From contig JADLDR010000118.1 of NCBI GenBank assembly GCA_020846535.1, positions 62,001 through 126,000 on the forward strand: 64,000 nucleotides of DNA. Direction: 5' to 3'. A program made the position numbers and the translations under genes. The DNA is from Armatimonadota bacterium (lineage in GTDB: Bacteria; Armatimonadota; JADLDR01). The notes under the pieces are model-generated. The model ran no database searches. It saw only the letters and a program-made list of their open reading frames with translations, and was not told where the DNA came from. Shown piece by piece: positions 7,783-16,382 of this stretch; positions within the stretch are counted from its first letter, which is position 1; each line of letters opens with the position of its first letter.

Positions 7783-8247
7783 CTATCGCTTGTCGAAGGG
7801 GAACGCCCCGCTTTTCGGCTCGGTCGGCTTGGCGTCATCCTCTACGGTCACGATGGTGTTGCTGGGCGCGAAGAGGAAGACCTTGTCCCCGACCTTCTCA
7901 TGGGAGCCGTCGAGCGCGTAGGTCACGCCGGACACGAAATCGACGATCCGGCGGGCCACGTCCTCGGAGGCCTTTTCCAGATTGATGATCACCTGGCGGT
8001 TATCCTTGAGGCTGTCCGCCGCCCGGCGGGCGTCCTCTAGGGAGGTGGCCGCGAGGCGCACGGAGATGTAGCTTGTCTTCGGAGACTGCATCCTCAGAAA
8101 GCTGTTCCTGCGGCGCACGGGATAGGCTACTTCCGCTTCCTCTTCGTGATCATCTTCGTAGTCGTCGAGTCCCATAATTTTTGCCCTGACACGAGCGAAC
8201 CAACCCTCTCGCGGCTCGTATTCTTCCGCCGCTGAATCTCTGCTCAC
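7783..8247 (-). CDS. sepF: Cell division protein SepF
   Basis: SepF anchors FtsZ filaments to the membrane and aligns them. The 154-residue protein has the expected amphipathic N-terminal region (GWFARVRAKIMGLDDY), an acidic linker, and the DUF552 core (about 60-145) with NRQVIINLEKASEDVARRIVDF and FLFAPSN near its end. The start codon is GTG with AAGGAGG eight bases upstream. It lies between yggS and proC, as in many Gram-positive and cyanobacterial genomes. SepF without Gram-positive envelope genes fits Armatimonadota and similar lineages. Confidence 0.95.
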   Translation of the reverse strand: MSRDSAAEEYEPREGWFARVRAKIMGLDDYEDDHEEEAEVAYPVRRRNSFLRMQSPKTSYISVRLAATSLEDARRAADSLKDNRQVIINLEKASEDVARRIVDFVSGVTYALDGSHEKVGDKVFLFAPSNTIVTVEDDAKPTEPKSGAFPFDKR

Positions 8248-8270
8248 CAGTGCAACCTCCTTAGCGTCTT

Positions 8271-8945
8271 TCAGGTTCGAGGCCCGAAGATGGCCGTCCC
8301 GATGCGAACCATCGTAGATCCCTCCTCGACAGCCGCCTCGAAATCGCCGGTCATCCCCATTGAAAGATATATCTGATGCTCTTTCGGCAAAGCATCGAAT
8401 ATATCCTTCAATTTTCTAAAAAAGGGGCGCGTTTCTTCGGTTTTTTTCAGAAATGGGGGCATTCCCATCAGCCCGGCCAGCTCCAGGCTGGGCAGGGAGG
8501 CCACCTCGCCGGCCAGATCGACCGCCGCCTCGGGCTGCACGCCCGATTTCTGCTCTTCCGCCGCTATATTGACTTCGATCAACACCTCGATGTTCCTTCC
8601 CACGGCCTCCGCTTTTCGGGAAAGATTCCGGGCGACCTTCAGGTCATCTACGGTCTGCACCATGTCGAAGTGCAGCGCGGCGAAGCGGGCCTTGTTGGTT
8701 TGCAGATGGCCGATGAAGTGCCACTTCACCCCATGCCCGACAGCCTCGATTTTGGGGACGGCCTCCTGAATATAATTTTCCCCCAGGTTGTTCGCCCCAG
8801 CCGCTATCGCCTCCCGGATGCGCTCCGGGTCAATGGTTTTGGTCACGGCAACCAGGGTGACGGCCCCGGGAGGGCGGCCACTGCGCCGGGCGGCGTTCGC
8901 GATCCGCTCCTGGACAGCGAGGATGTTTTCCCGAATCGTTGGCAT
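8271..8945 (-). CDS. yggS: PLP homeostasis protein, YggS/PLPBP family
   Basis: The 224-residue, single-domain alanine-racemase-like barrel binds pyridoxal phosphate and keeps free PLP low. The PLP lysine lies in VTLVAVTKTIDPE (about 36), and the phosphate-binding end is visible in LSMGMTGDFEAAVEEGSTMVRIG with its serine, glycine and arginine residues. Conserved GENYIQEA and WHFIGHLQTNK motifs are present. It is the first gene of the yggS-sepF-proC-yggT-divIVA run, with AGAGAG before the ATG. Confidence 0.95.
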   Translation of the reverse strand: MPTIRENILAVQERIANAARRSGRPPGAVTLVAVTKTIDPERIREAIAAGANNLGENYIQEAVPKIEAVGHGVKWHFIGHLQTNKARFAALHFDMVQTVDDLKVARNLSRKAEAVGRNIEVLIEVNIAAEEQKSGVQPEAAVDLAGEVASLPSLELAGLMGMPPFLKKTEETRPFFRKLKDIFDALPKEHQIYLSMGMTGDFEAAVEEGSTMVRIGTAIFGPRT

Positions 8946-9000
8946 GGGTCTCTCTTTTTATTATTGCCACAAATAGGCGCGTGCATGCGCGGGAAGGTCG

Positions 9001-9900
9001 TTATTGAAACGCCTCCGGGTGGATGGTGCGGGCCAGCAGCTTCAAGCCGTCCATCAGGCGGGGGGTCGGACGCACCAGGATGTCCAGATTGAGAGCATAG
9101 ATTCTGCCGTTCCGGACGGCGGGGATCGTCCGGTAGCCCGGCCTCCGCCTGATTTTGGCGACCGTGCTGCCGTTGCGGGCGAACAGATACACTTCGGGCG
9201 CGGCGGCGATGAGCGATTCCAGAGAGTAGGTCGGAAAAGGTTTGTTCAGGTGTTTTGCGATACTGGTTCCGCCCGCCAGGGCGATCAGGTCGTCCACCAC
9301 GGTGTGGTTGCCGGCGGTCATCAAAGGGTCGCCCCATATCTCCATAAATACCTTCGGCCTGGGGCGACCGGACACCTGCCTGCGGACGGAATCCATCGTC
9401 CGGTTCATGGAGGCCAGGAGCCGGGCGGCCGGGCGTTCGGCTCCGAGCAACTGGCCCACCTGCTTCACGGAACGTAAAACATCCTTCAGGGTAGAGGGCC
9501 TCTGCACGAAAACGGGGATCGGGGGAAGAACCGCGGTCAGGTCTTTCAAGGAGCGGGCGTCGATGGTGGCGCTGGACATGATGATCAGGTCAGGCTGGAG
9601 AGAGATCATTTTCTCGACATTGGGCCGCAGGAAATCGCCCACCCTTGGCAATTTGCGGGTTGCGGGCGGATAATCCGAAGCGGTATCGACCGCCGCCAGT
9701 TGTCGCCCGGCCTGAAGCGCAAACACGATCTCGGTGACGCTGGGGGCCAGGGAGATGACGCGCTGAGGCCGGGCGTTCAACCTGATAGAACGACCCAGGT
9801 CATCTTTCACCGAACGGGGAAACCCGAAGGCATGGAGAGGAAAGATCCAACCCCATAGAAACAGGCCGGACATGATTCTCAATAAATGCGTTTTCTTCAA
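9001..9900 (-). CDS. BtuF-like periplasmic metal/cobalamin-binding protein
   Basis: The protein belongs to the helical-backbone metal-receptor superfamily that delivers cobalamin or iron chelates to ABC importers. I start it at a TTG (9900) because AAAGGAG lies seven bases upstream and the product then opens with Lys-Lys and a hydrophobic signal segment (MSGLFLWGWIFPLHAF), giving 299 residues. The mature part shows RVISLAPSVTEIVFAL, PRVGDFLRPNVEKMISLQPDLI and the late WGDPL and TYSLESLIAAAPEVY stretches typical of BtuF. No permease or ATPase gene is adjacent, so the transporter partners are elsewhere or the protein has been recruited for another role. Confidence 0.85.
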   Translation of the reverse strand: MKKTHLLRIMSGLFLWGWIFPLHAFGFPRSVKDDLGRSIRLNARPQRVISLAPSVTEIVFALQAGRQLAAVDTASDYPPATRKLPRVGDFLRPNVEKMISLQPDLIIMSSATIDARSLKDLTAVLPPIPVFVQRPSTLKDVLRSVKQVGQLLGAERPAARLLASMNRTMDSVRRQVSGRPRPKVFMEIWGDPLMTAGNHTVVDDLIALAGGTSIAKHLNKPFPTYSLESLIAAAPEVYLFARNGSTVAKIRRRPGYRTIPAVRNGRIYALNLDILVRPTPRLMDGLKLLARTIHPEAFQ

Positions 9901-9930
9901 AAGAGCTGCTCCTTTGTCCGATATACCGGG

Positions 9931-10058
9931 TATCGATGTAGTCTGCGGAGAGCGCAATGACGCGGCAATCTCCAGCGTGACAAAGACAAGAGAAGGCTTT
10001 GTCCTTGGGCGATAGCCTGGAGATTGCCACGTCGCTACGCTCTTCGCAGATGGCAGTG
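9931..10058. repeat. Palindromic interspersed repeat, family R1, copy 1
   Basis: It begins TATCGATGTAGTCTGC, contains GCGGCAATCTCCAGCGTGAC and a central segment with AGAGAAGGCTTTG, and ends with GGAGATTGCCACGTCGCTAC. The two ends are inverted copies. Related copies lie at 19038, 44254 (half), 49697 and 55784. Confidence 0.8.
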
Positions 10059-10105
10059 GATTGCAATGATCAGACTGCCTCAGTTTTCAAACGAAATACC
10101 ACCGC

Positions 10106-11161
10106 TCAGAAAAAATGTTTGGCGATGCTCAGGATTCCCTGCTTCCAGGGGACGCGGTGGGAGATGCCGGACTGACGGGCGAAGCGGTCGTAGTTCGCCA
10201 GATACCAGCGGTAGTTGCGGATCAGGGCTTCCCGGTTGGAATACTTCGACTGCCAGCCCAGAACGTTTACAGCCTTCTCGATAGAGACGAAGGAGTCCTT
10301 GGCGGCGGTCTCGTAGACCCATTTGTAAAGCGGGGACAGCCTGAGCTTTTCCAGGACTCTCAGGAGGAAGACGGCAGGCCCGGCGGGGATGCCCTTGATC
10401 TTTTTACCGTAACCGGCTTCGTCCAGAACGGCTTGGTAGTCCTCCCGCATCGTTCCGAACTCCGCAGCCCCGATATTGAAGGTGTCGTTGACAGTCTCCC
10501 GGTCCAGGATCAGGCAGAGGAAGATGGCTTCACAGAGGTCTTCGACATCGAGCAACTGGTAGCGGTTGCCGCCTCTGCCGATCATGGGAAAGCCGTGTCC
10601 CTCCTTGGCCCAGTTGTAGAGCAGGGCGAAAACTCCCAGGCGCTCCGGCCCGATGAAGGATTTCGGGCGCAAAATGGGAACGCACATCCCTCTGGCGCGA
10701 TATTTGAGGCACTCGTATTCGGCGAGGATTTTGGCCTCCCCGTAAGGGCCGACCCCATCGAGCCGGTCGTCCTCATAGATGGGATGGTGGTCGGGGATGC
10801 CGTAAACAGCGGTGGAGGAGATATGCGCCACCCGCTCGATGCCGCTCTGCCGGGCCGCTTCCAGGACGTTCCGGGTTCCGAGAACATCGGTGGTGTAAAT
10901 ATCCTCCGGCGTATAGAGCGGCAGGGCGGCGGCGGTATGCGCCACTATGTCCGCCTCGCCCGCCGCCGCCTTCAGCCGGTCCGGATCGCGGATATCCCCG
11001 GACACCTCCACAATCCGGCTCCGCTCCGGGTAATCGAAAGGGGCGATATCGTAGGAGATGACGCGCCAGCCTTTTTTCAGAAGATAGCGCGTCAGATTGA
11101 TCCCCAGAAAGCCCGCCCCGCCGGTGATCAGCACGGTCGGGCCGGATCGTTCGATGCTCAT
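10106..11161 (-). CDS. NAD-dependent epimerase/dehydratase (extended SDR)
   Basis: The 351-residue protein has the extended-SDR Rossmann motif TGGAGFLG (about 14-21), the structural HTAAALP segment, and the catalytic Ser-Tyr-Lys set (ISSTAVYG and YGEAK). A C-terminal substrate lobe follows. Such enzymes epimerise, dehydrate or reduce nucleotide sugars or related alcohols; the sequence alone does not fix the substrate. GAGGGGA precedes the ATG and a good sigma-70-type promoter lies just upstream (11209-11238). It stands alone on this strand. Confidence 0.85.
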   Translation of the reverse strand: MSIERSGPTVLITGGAGFLGINLTRYLLKKGWRVISYDIAPFDYPERSRIVEVSGDIRDPDRLKAAAGEADIVAHTAAALPLYTPEDIYTTDVLGTRNVLEAARQSGIERVAHISSTAVYGIPDHHPIYEDDRLDGVGPYGEAKILAEYECLKYRARGMCVPILRPKSFIGPERLGVFALLYNWAKEGHGFPMIGRGGNRYQLLDVEDLCEAIFLCLILDRETVNDTFNIGAAEFGTMREDYQAVLDEAGYGKKIKGIPAGPAVFLLRVLEKLRLSPLYKWVYETAAKDSFVSIEKAVNVLGWQSKYSNREALIRNYRWYLANYDRFARQSGISHRVPWKQGILSIAKHFF

Positions 11162-11208
11162 AAGGTTCCCCTCAAAGCGAGCGGCGGAATTTTGCTTGCT
11201 TATTTTAT

Positions 11209-11238
11209 GTTATATCATGCAAAGAGAGGATATGTCAA
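11209..11238 (-). promoter_or_regulatory. Promoter for the epimerase gene
   Basis: On the minus strand TTGACA and TATAAC are separated by 18 bases, giving a predicted transcript start about 40 bases before the ATG at 11161. Confidence 0.65.
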
Positions 11239-11479
11239 ATAGGATAAGGGCGTGGGTGCTTGGCAAGCGACCGCCCTCGCTTTGGCAAGAGGGCTTCGCG
11301 CTGAAAATATTTTCAGATTTTACAGGGAAAAATAGCGCTTTCCAGAATCTATCTTTGCAGGGATGTGTATGTTCTTATTTATAGCATAAGCCCGTTGTGC
11401 CGGAGTTTCCCGGAGAAAATGGGCCGGAAAGGGGCGGAATATGGGGCGAACGGACTAGGCGGCCCGGGAGGCAATCGGT
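11239..11479. other. Gene-free stretch upstream of the acyl-CoA synthetase
   Basis: Most of this roughly 240-base segment is unassigned. It holds a small hairpin (GCCCTC/GAGGGC, 11273-11294) and an AT-rich section from 11300 to 11390. No ORF, RNA gene or repeat family member is seen. Confidence 0.5.
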
Positions 11480-11485
11480 TATAAT
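11480..11485 (+). promoter_or_regulatory. Candidate -10 box for the acyl-CoA synthetase gene
   Basis: A perfect TATAAT lies 37 bases before the ATG. No convincing -35 hexamer sits 16-18 bases upstream, so this is a partial call. Confidence 0.4.
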
Positions 11486-11521
11486 GAAAACAATACTCCA
11501 ACAGATCAAGAGGTTTCGCAG

Positions 11522-13309
11522 ATGAGCGAAAAAACGGTTATCAGCATGTTTTACGACACGGCGGCGCGGGTGAACGGCCATCCGGCCCTCTCCTACAAGG
11601 CGGACGGAGCCTACCGGGACATCTCCTATCAGGAGCTGGAACGGCAGGCGCGGGCGTTCAGCCGGGGTCTGACGGCGCTGGGCCTGGAGCGTGGGAAGCG
11701 GGCGGCGATACTTTCGGAGAACCGCCCGGAGTGGGTGGTGGCGGACCTGGCGGTATTGGCTGCGGGCGGGGCCGATGTGCCGATCTTTCCGACGCTTCCC
11801 CCAGGCCAGATCGCCTACATCCTGGAAGACTCCGGGGCGGTGGCGGTGGTCGTGTCCAACGATAAGCAGTTCAAGAAAGTGGCGGCGGTGCGCTCTCAAC
11901 TGTCCTCCCTGCGTCATGTGATTGTCATGGATGGTTGCAAGGAGGCAGGAGAAGGCGTCCTGACCATGGAGCAGGTCTGCGAGATGGGCCGGGCGCTGAA
12001 TGAGGATACTGGGGCCTACGAGCGGCGCTGGCAGTCCGTCACTCCGGACGACTTGGCGACGATCATCTATACCTCCGGAACCACCGGCGATCCGAAAGGG
12101 GCCATGCTGTCTCACAGCAACTTTATAGCGAATATCGAGGCCATCGTGGAGATGGTGCATATTAATGAGGATGACCTGCTCCTCTCCTTTTTACCGCTCT
12201 GTCACGTCTTTGAGCGCACCGCCGGCTATTATTCGGCGTTCCGGGTGGGAGCGCGTATCGCTTACTGTGAGAGCATCTTTTCGGTGCAGAAAAACATGGA
12301 GGAAACGAGGCCGACTCTCATGCTGGCCGTCCCGCGCCTCTATGAGAGCATCCAGGAGCGCATCCGGGAATCGGGTAAATCACTGAAAGGGTTCCGAAAG
12401 GCAGCCTTCGAGAAAGCGATGGAGGCCGCCGAGTCAGGAAGCCCCTCCTCTCTGCCGGACCGGCTGCGGCGTCTTGTGTTCGACAAGCTGATCTACAGCA
12501 AAATCCGGACCAAAACCGGCGGGCGTATCCGCTTCCTGGTTTCCGGAGGAGCGCCCCTACCGATGAACACCGCCCTCTTCTTCCAGGGCGTCGGGCTACT
12601 GATTCTGGAGGGTTACGGCCTGACCGAAACCAGCCCGGCCATCTCCTTCAACCGTCCGGAGCGATTCAAATTCGGGACGGTCGGCAGGGCGCTGCCCGGG
12701 GTCGAGATCAAAATTGCGCCGGACGGGGAGATCCTCTGCAAAGGCGGCCTGGTGATGAAGGGCTACTGGAAGAAGCCGGAGGAGACCGCAGAGGCTATCG
12801 ACAGCGAGGGTTGGTTCCATACCGGCGATATCGGGGAGATGGATGCGGAAGGGTTCCTGAAGATCACGGACCGGAAGAAAAACCTGCTGGTGCTGGCAAA
12901 CGGGAAGAAGGTGGCCCCTTCCCCCATTGAGGCGAATCTGAAAAACAGCCCCTACATCTCCGAAGCCGTGCTGATCGGAGACCACCAGAACACGGTTTCG
13001 GCCTTGATCGTCCCCGCCTTCGACAGCGTGCAGGAATGGGCCAGGGCCAACAGCATCGGGACCGACTCCCCCGCTGCCCTGGCCGCCCACCCGCTTGTCA
13101 AAAAGCTTATCAAGTCGGAGATCGACCGCTTCTCCGACAACCTGGCCGATTTCGAGAAGGTGAAGAGATTCGCCCTGCTTGATCGCCCCTTCAGCGAGGA
13201 GGGCGGAGAACTCACCCCCACCCTGAAGATCAAGCGCAAGTTCATCCAGGAGGAATACCGGGACATCATCCAGGGCCTCTATAGCCGGGAGGCGGAGGCC
13301 GTGGCTTAG
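11522..13309 (+). CDS. Long-chain acyl-CoA synthetase (AMP-forming)
   Basis: The 595-residue enzyme activates a fatty acid with ATP to acyl-AMP and then acyl-CoA. All adenylate-forming signatures are present: YTSGTTGDPKGAMLSHSN (about 183-200), GYGLTETSP (about 364), WFHTGDIG (about 430) and DRKKNLLVLANGKKVAP, where the last holds the C-terminal hinge and catalytic lysine region. The length and LANGKKVAPSPIE text match the FadD15-like/AMP-dependent long-chain group. It is monocistronic here, with repeats on its 3' side. Confidence 0.93.
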   Translation: MSEKTVISMFYDTAARVNGHPALSYKADGAYRDISYQELERQARAFSRGLTALGLERGKRAAILSENRPEWVVADLAVLAAGGADVPIFPTLPPGQIAYILEDSGAVAVVVSNDKQFKKVAAVRSQLSSLRHVIVMDGCKEAGEGVLTMEQVCEMGRALNEDTGAYERRWQSVTPDDLATIIYTSGTTGDPKGAMLSHSNFIANIEAIVEMVHINEDDLLLSFLPLCHVFERTAGYYSAFRVGARIAYCESIFSVQKNMEETRPTLMLAVPRLYESIQERIRESGKSLKGFRKAAFEKAMEAAESGSPSSLPDRLRRLVFDKLIYSKIRTKTGGRIRFLVSGGAPLPMNTALFFQGVGLLILEGYGLTETSPAISFNRPERFKFGTVGRALPGVEIKIAPDGEILCKGGLVMKGYWKKPEETAEAIDSEGWFHTGDIGEMDAEGFLKITDRKKNLLVLANGKKVAPSPIEANLKNSPYISEAVLIGDHQNTVSALIVPAFDSVQEWARANSIGTDSPAALAAHPLVKKLIKSEIDRFSDNLADFEKVKRFALLDRPFSEEGGELTPTLKIKRKFIQEEYRDIIQGLYSREAEAVA

Positions 13310-13373
13310 AAAAGATGCCTCTCCGCCGGGTTGGGAGCGATCCGGCGGCAGCCTGAAGCTGCTGTTGTTTAAA

Positions 13374-13560
13374 AAGCACCTCACCCACCCCGGCCCTCCC
13401 TCTCCGGGGCACAGAGGGAGGGAGCCTGGCGACGGCAGCGGGGTAGGCAAGCCCAAACACCCCCTCTCCTAGCGGCGCAGCCGCGTCCAGGAGAGGGGGC
13501 AAGGGGTGAGGCGCTTTACCGCCCAACCAATGCCTTTGCAACAGCCCTGTCCCGCACCAG
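13374..13560. repeat. GC-rich palindromic repeat region
   Basis: This gene-free stretch contains a long hairpin, CCCCCTCTCCT pairing with AGGAGAGGGGG at 13460-13499, with GCGGC/GCCGC closing the inner loop. Another C/G-rich inverted pair lies at 13395-13435. It resembles the hairpins of family R3 but I cannot align it along its length with those copies. Confidence 0.55.
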
Positions 13561-13567
13561 CCCTTTC

Positions 13568-13596
13568 TTGAGTTTTCCGCAATATTGTGATATAAT
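13568..13596 (+). promoter_or_regulatory. Promoter for the cytidylate-kinase-like gene
   Basis: TTGAGT and TATAAT are separated by exactly 17 bases, followed by an 80-base leader to the ATG at 13676. Confidence 0.7.
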
Positions 13597-13675
13597 AGAC
13601 ATAGAGGCATCCTTTGCCTGAAGGCTCCGGAGCGTGCCGGGGTGAAAAGCGATGAGTACCAGGGGAGGGATCGAT

Positions 13676-14374
13676 ATGGCAACAGTGGAGCGGTTTATCG
13701 AGGCGATGATCGACCGGCAGATGCGCCAGAGAGAGATCAATTTGAGCCGGGGAGCGCGCCCGGCGGAGCCGGAGCAGCCGGGGCATGCGCCCCTGGTCAC
13801 CGTCTCCCGGGAGCATGGGAGCGGCGGGACGGAGATCGCCCGGACGGTGGCCCGGCAGTTGGGCTGGCATCTTCTGGACAGAGAGCTGGTGGAGCGGATG
13901 GCGAAGGAAGCGCATGTCCGCCATTCCCTGATCGAAACACTGGACGAGAAGACACAGACGAATATCGACTACTGGATCAAGGAGTTCATCGGGGCCAACT
14001 TCTTGGCCCAGTCGGACTACCTGAAATACCTGATGCGGGTGCTGCTGGCAGTGGGGCATCACGGGGAAGTGGTGATCGTGGGACGCGGGGCCAATTTCGT
14101 TTTCCCGCGCCAGCAGGGACTGCACGTGCGGGTCATCGCCCCTCTGGAACGGCGGGTGGAGCGCATCGCCCGGCTGGAAGGTCTTTCCACAAGAGACGCG
14201 CGGGTCGCCGTCCAGAAAGCCGATGCGGAGAGGGCAGCCTTCGTGCGCCTTCACTTCCACCGGGATATCAACGACCCGTTCGCCTACGACCTCATAATCA
14301 ACACCCAGGGGCTTCCCTTCCAGGCGGCGGCAGATGGCATCGCCGCCGCCGTGCCCGCCAAGAGCGGAAAGTGA
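13676..14374 (+). CDS. Cytidylate kinase-like family protein
   Basis: The protein (232 residues from the chosen start) belongs to the cytidylate-kinase-like P-loop family. The nucleotide-binding loop reads SREHGSGGTEIARTVA, and the lid/base region is in the Arg-rich part VIAPLERRVERIARLEG with a conserved downstream DINDPFAYDLIINT. Real substrates of this family are mostly untested. I prefer the ATG at 13676, which has AGGGGAGGG seven bases upstream, over the one at 13652. It ends exactly where the oppositely oriented pilT gene ends. Confidence 0.8.
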   Translation: MATVERFIEAMIDRQMRQREINLSRGARPAEPEQPGHAPLVTVSREHGSGGTEIARTVARQLGWHLLDRELVERMAKEAHVRHSLIETLDEKTQTNIDYWIKEFIGANFLAQSDYLKYLMRVLLAVGHHGEVVIVGRGANFVFPRQQGLHVRVIAPLERRVERIARLEGLSTRDARVAVQKADAERAAFVRLHFHRDINDPFAYDLIINTQGLPFQAAADGIAAAVPAKSGK

Positions 14375-15511
14375 TCACGCCCTGCGGAGCATCTGCCTGA
14401 GTTCTGCGGCGTTCCCGGCGTTGGCGATGGCGTCCTCGTAGGAGATCATCTTTTCGTGGTAGAGCTTTTCCAGCGACTGGTTCATGGTGTGCATCCCGAA
14501 GTGGTAGCCGTCGCGCATGCTGGTATACAACTCTGAGGTTTCGCCGTCCTCGATGAATTTCTTGGTGGTGGGCGAGCTTGTCAGGATTTCGGTTGCCACG
14601 ATGCGACCGATGCCGCCGGCCCGCGGCACGAGGCGCTGGGAGATCACCCCGGTCAGACTGTTGGCAAGCTGGGTGCAGACCTGCTGCTTCTGGTAGGGCG
14701 GGAAGCTGTTCACGATCCGGTCGATGGTGGAGGCCGCGGAGGTGGTGTGCAGGGTGGAGAGTACCAGATGCCCCACTTCGGCGGCGGTCATGGCGACATT
14801 CATGGTTTCGACATCGCGCATCTCGCCGATCATGATGACATCCGGCGTCTGCCTCAGTACGCTCCTCAACGCCGCGGCGAAGCTCTTGGTGTCGGTTCCG
14901 ATCTCGCGCTGGTTGACGATACTCTTTTTGTCCTCGAAAACATATTCGACAGGGTCTTCGACGGTGACGATGTTGGCCTGGCGGGAGGAATTGATGAAAT
15001 CGATGATGGCGGCCAGGGTCGTGGATTTGCCGCAGCCGGTCGGCCCGGTCACCAGCATCAGCCCCTGCGGCTGAGTGGCAAGGTCCTTCAGAACCGCTGG
15101 CAGCCCCAGTTGCTCGATGGTATGGGGCTTGAGGGGGATGATCCGCAGCACCGCCCCGATGGAGCCGCGCTGGATGTAGAGATTCGCCCGCACCCGGACG
15201 AGGTTGGGGATGGTGAAAATGACATCCACCTCCTCGCGGTCGCGCAGCAGCTTCATCTTCGCTTCCGCCGGGTCATACCCCAGCACTTCCTCATTCACCT
15301 TGGTCATCCGGTGCTGGAGGAGAAAATCGCGGGTGGCGCTGTCGATGATATCGCGCGCCAATTGCTCGGTGTCGTCCGAATAGGGGACATCCAGAGTGGT
15401 GATAGCGATCTTGCCGTCCACTCTCAGGGCAGGAGGGCTTCCCGCCTTGATCAGCAGGTCCGAAGCCCGCTTCTGAATGGCGACCTCCAGCAATTCATGA
15501 ATGCTCTTCAA
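14375..15511 (-). CDS. pilT: Type IV pilus retraction ATPase PilT
   Basis: PilT is the hexameric motor that depolymerises type IV pili for twitching. The 378-residue protein has Walker A GPTGCGKST (about 154-163), the Asp box around TVEDPVEYVFEDKKSIVNQRE, Walker B VIMIGEMRD and the His box HLVLSTLHTT. Compared with common PilT proteins, an extra stretch of about 20-25 residues (around TKVNEEVLGYDPAEAK) sits in the N-terminal domain. The start codon is TTG with GGAGG nine bases upstream. Two DUF1559 prepilin-like proteins occur at 31-33 kb, but no pilB or pilC is here. Confidence 0.92.
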   Translation of the reverse strand: MKSIHELLEVAIQKRASDLLIKAGSPPALRVDGKIAITTLDVPYSDDTEQLARDIIDSATRDFLLQHRMTKVNEEVLGYDPAEAKMKLLRDREEVDVIFTIPNLVRVRANLYIQRGSIGAVLRIIPLKPHTIEQLGLPAVLKDLATQPQGLMLVTGPTGCGKSTTLAAIIDFINSSRQANIVTVEDPVEYVFEDKKSIVNQREIGTDTKSFAAALRSVLRQTPDVIMIGEMRDVETMNVAMTAAEVGHLVLSTLHTTSAASTIDRIVNSFPPYQKQQVCTQLANSLTGVISQRLVPRAGGIGRIVATEILTSSPTTKKFIEDGETSELYTSMRDGYHFGMHTMNQSLEKLYHEKMISYEDAIANAGNAAELRQMLRRA

Positions 15512-15555
15512 CCCTTTTGCCTCCTGAAACCCCGTAATACTCTTTCCTCCAGATG

Positions 15556-15561
15556 ATTATA
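15556..15561 (-). promoter_or_regulatory. Candidate -10 box for pilT
   Basis: TATAAT on the minus strand lies about 45 bases before the TTG start. The -35 region (TGCTTT at 17-base spacing) is weak. Confidence 0.4.
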
Positions 15562-15716
15562 CCACATTCGGAGGCGGAAAAGCACTCCACCGCAGCCGGG
15601 GCAATACTCCACAATCTCAAAGCGCTCCTGCGGAGATGGGCCGCCAGGGATCGCCTATAGGCTGGCTAACGGCCAGCCCCTGAACGACCTGCCTATAAGC
15701 GGCCTCTCAAGGGGAG

Positions 15717-16030
15717 TTGAATCCCCGGTATGTGGTCACCAGCCAAGCGGGGGATCGGGAGAACCGGATCAAGGAGATGAAGCTGGGAATGGGCAGTGGC
15801 CGCACGAGTGGTCATCGGTTCCGGACCAACCGAGTGCGTCTGTCGCTCACCACCGCTGCCAGGGCGCTGATGGCGTCCTTCAGGAAGCTGCGGAGGGCAG
15901 CCGCTGGGCCAAGACGCAAGCGGCGACCTTGCGCCTGCGCTTGCCGAAGGCGGGGGCTTCGGTCGTGATGGCTTGCCGGAAGACCTGGCTGCATTTACCG
16001 ACAGCCTACCCCGACCAGGCCACCTGGTAG
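15717..16030 (+). pseudogene. IS1380-family transposase, C-terminal fragment with frameshift
   Basis: The forward strand encodes NPRYVVTSQAGDRENRIKE and then RTSGHRFRTNRVRLSLTTAARAL, the C-terminal catalytic region of IS1380-type DDE transposases, which carries the conserved ENRIKE Glu. The frame changes near 15900 and continues as TLRLRLPKAGASVV and WLHLPTAYPDQ to a stop at 16028-16030, which is the normal end of these proteins. Everything N-terminal to NPRYVVT is missing, with an in-frame stop upstream. The element is dead. Confidence 0.75.
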
Positions 16031-16340
16031 CACCTCTTGGTGGCATGGATTCCCAGTTCCCTGCAATCGAACCCAAGGGCTTCACGGTATCCGGGGCACC
16101 GGCCGGGCGGAGTTCGCAGGGAGACATGAGCCTCAAGCCGCAAGGCAGCGGTCGATCTTCGGCAAAGGAGGTCGGGGTCTGCCTTCAACCTCGGTGGCGC
16201 GTCAAAAGCCTCCTCATGCCCCTATCCGGCCGGCCCTTGCCTTCACGCGGGGACGGTTAAGAGACCCCGATTCACTTCATGAATAATCCGGGCTAACCCT
16301 CCGGCCCTTTTCCGAAAAGGGGAGGGGGAGCAGATGGGGC
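16031..16340. other. Gene-free remainder of the insertion-sequence graveyard
   Basis: This stretch follows the transposase fragment and precedes the tnpB remnant. TTCATGAATAATCCGGG at 16275-16291 could be the right terminal repeat of the IS1380 element, but I see no matching left end. No convincing ORF is present. Confidence 0.4.
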
Positions 16341-16344
16341 TGTT

Positions 16345-16382
16345 GACACTCCCGCGACTAAAGCGTGTGGGGTTCTCGGCTC
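16345..16382 (-). ncRNA. IS200/IS605 right-end / omega-RNA scaffold remnant
   Basis: Read on the minus strand immediately after the tnpB stop codon, the sequence is GAGAACCCCACACGCTTTAG followed by TCGCGGGAGTGTCAAC. This is the hairpin and end typical of IS200/IS605 right ends, which form the scaffold of the TnpB guide RNA. The stem is partly decayed, with GT pairs. Confidence 0.5.

Noticed and set aside
15693-16136. Minus-strand ORF across the IS1380 relic
   Set aside because: The plus strand carries the transposase homology; the minus reading is Pro/Arg-rich nonsense.
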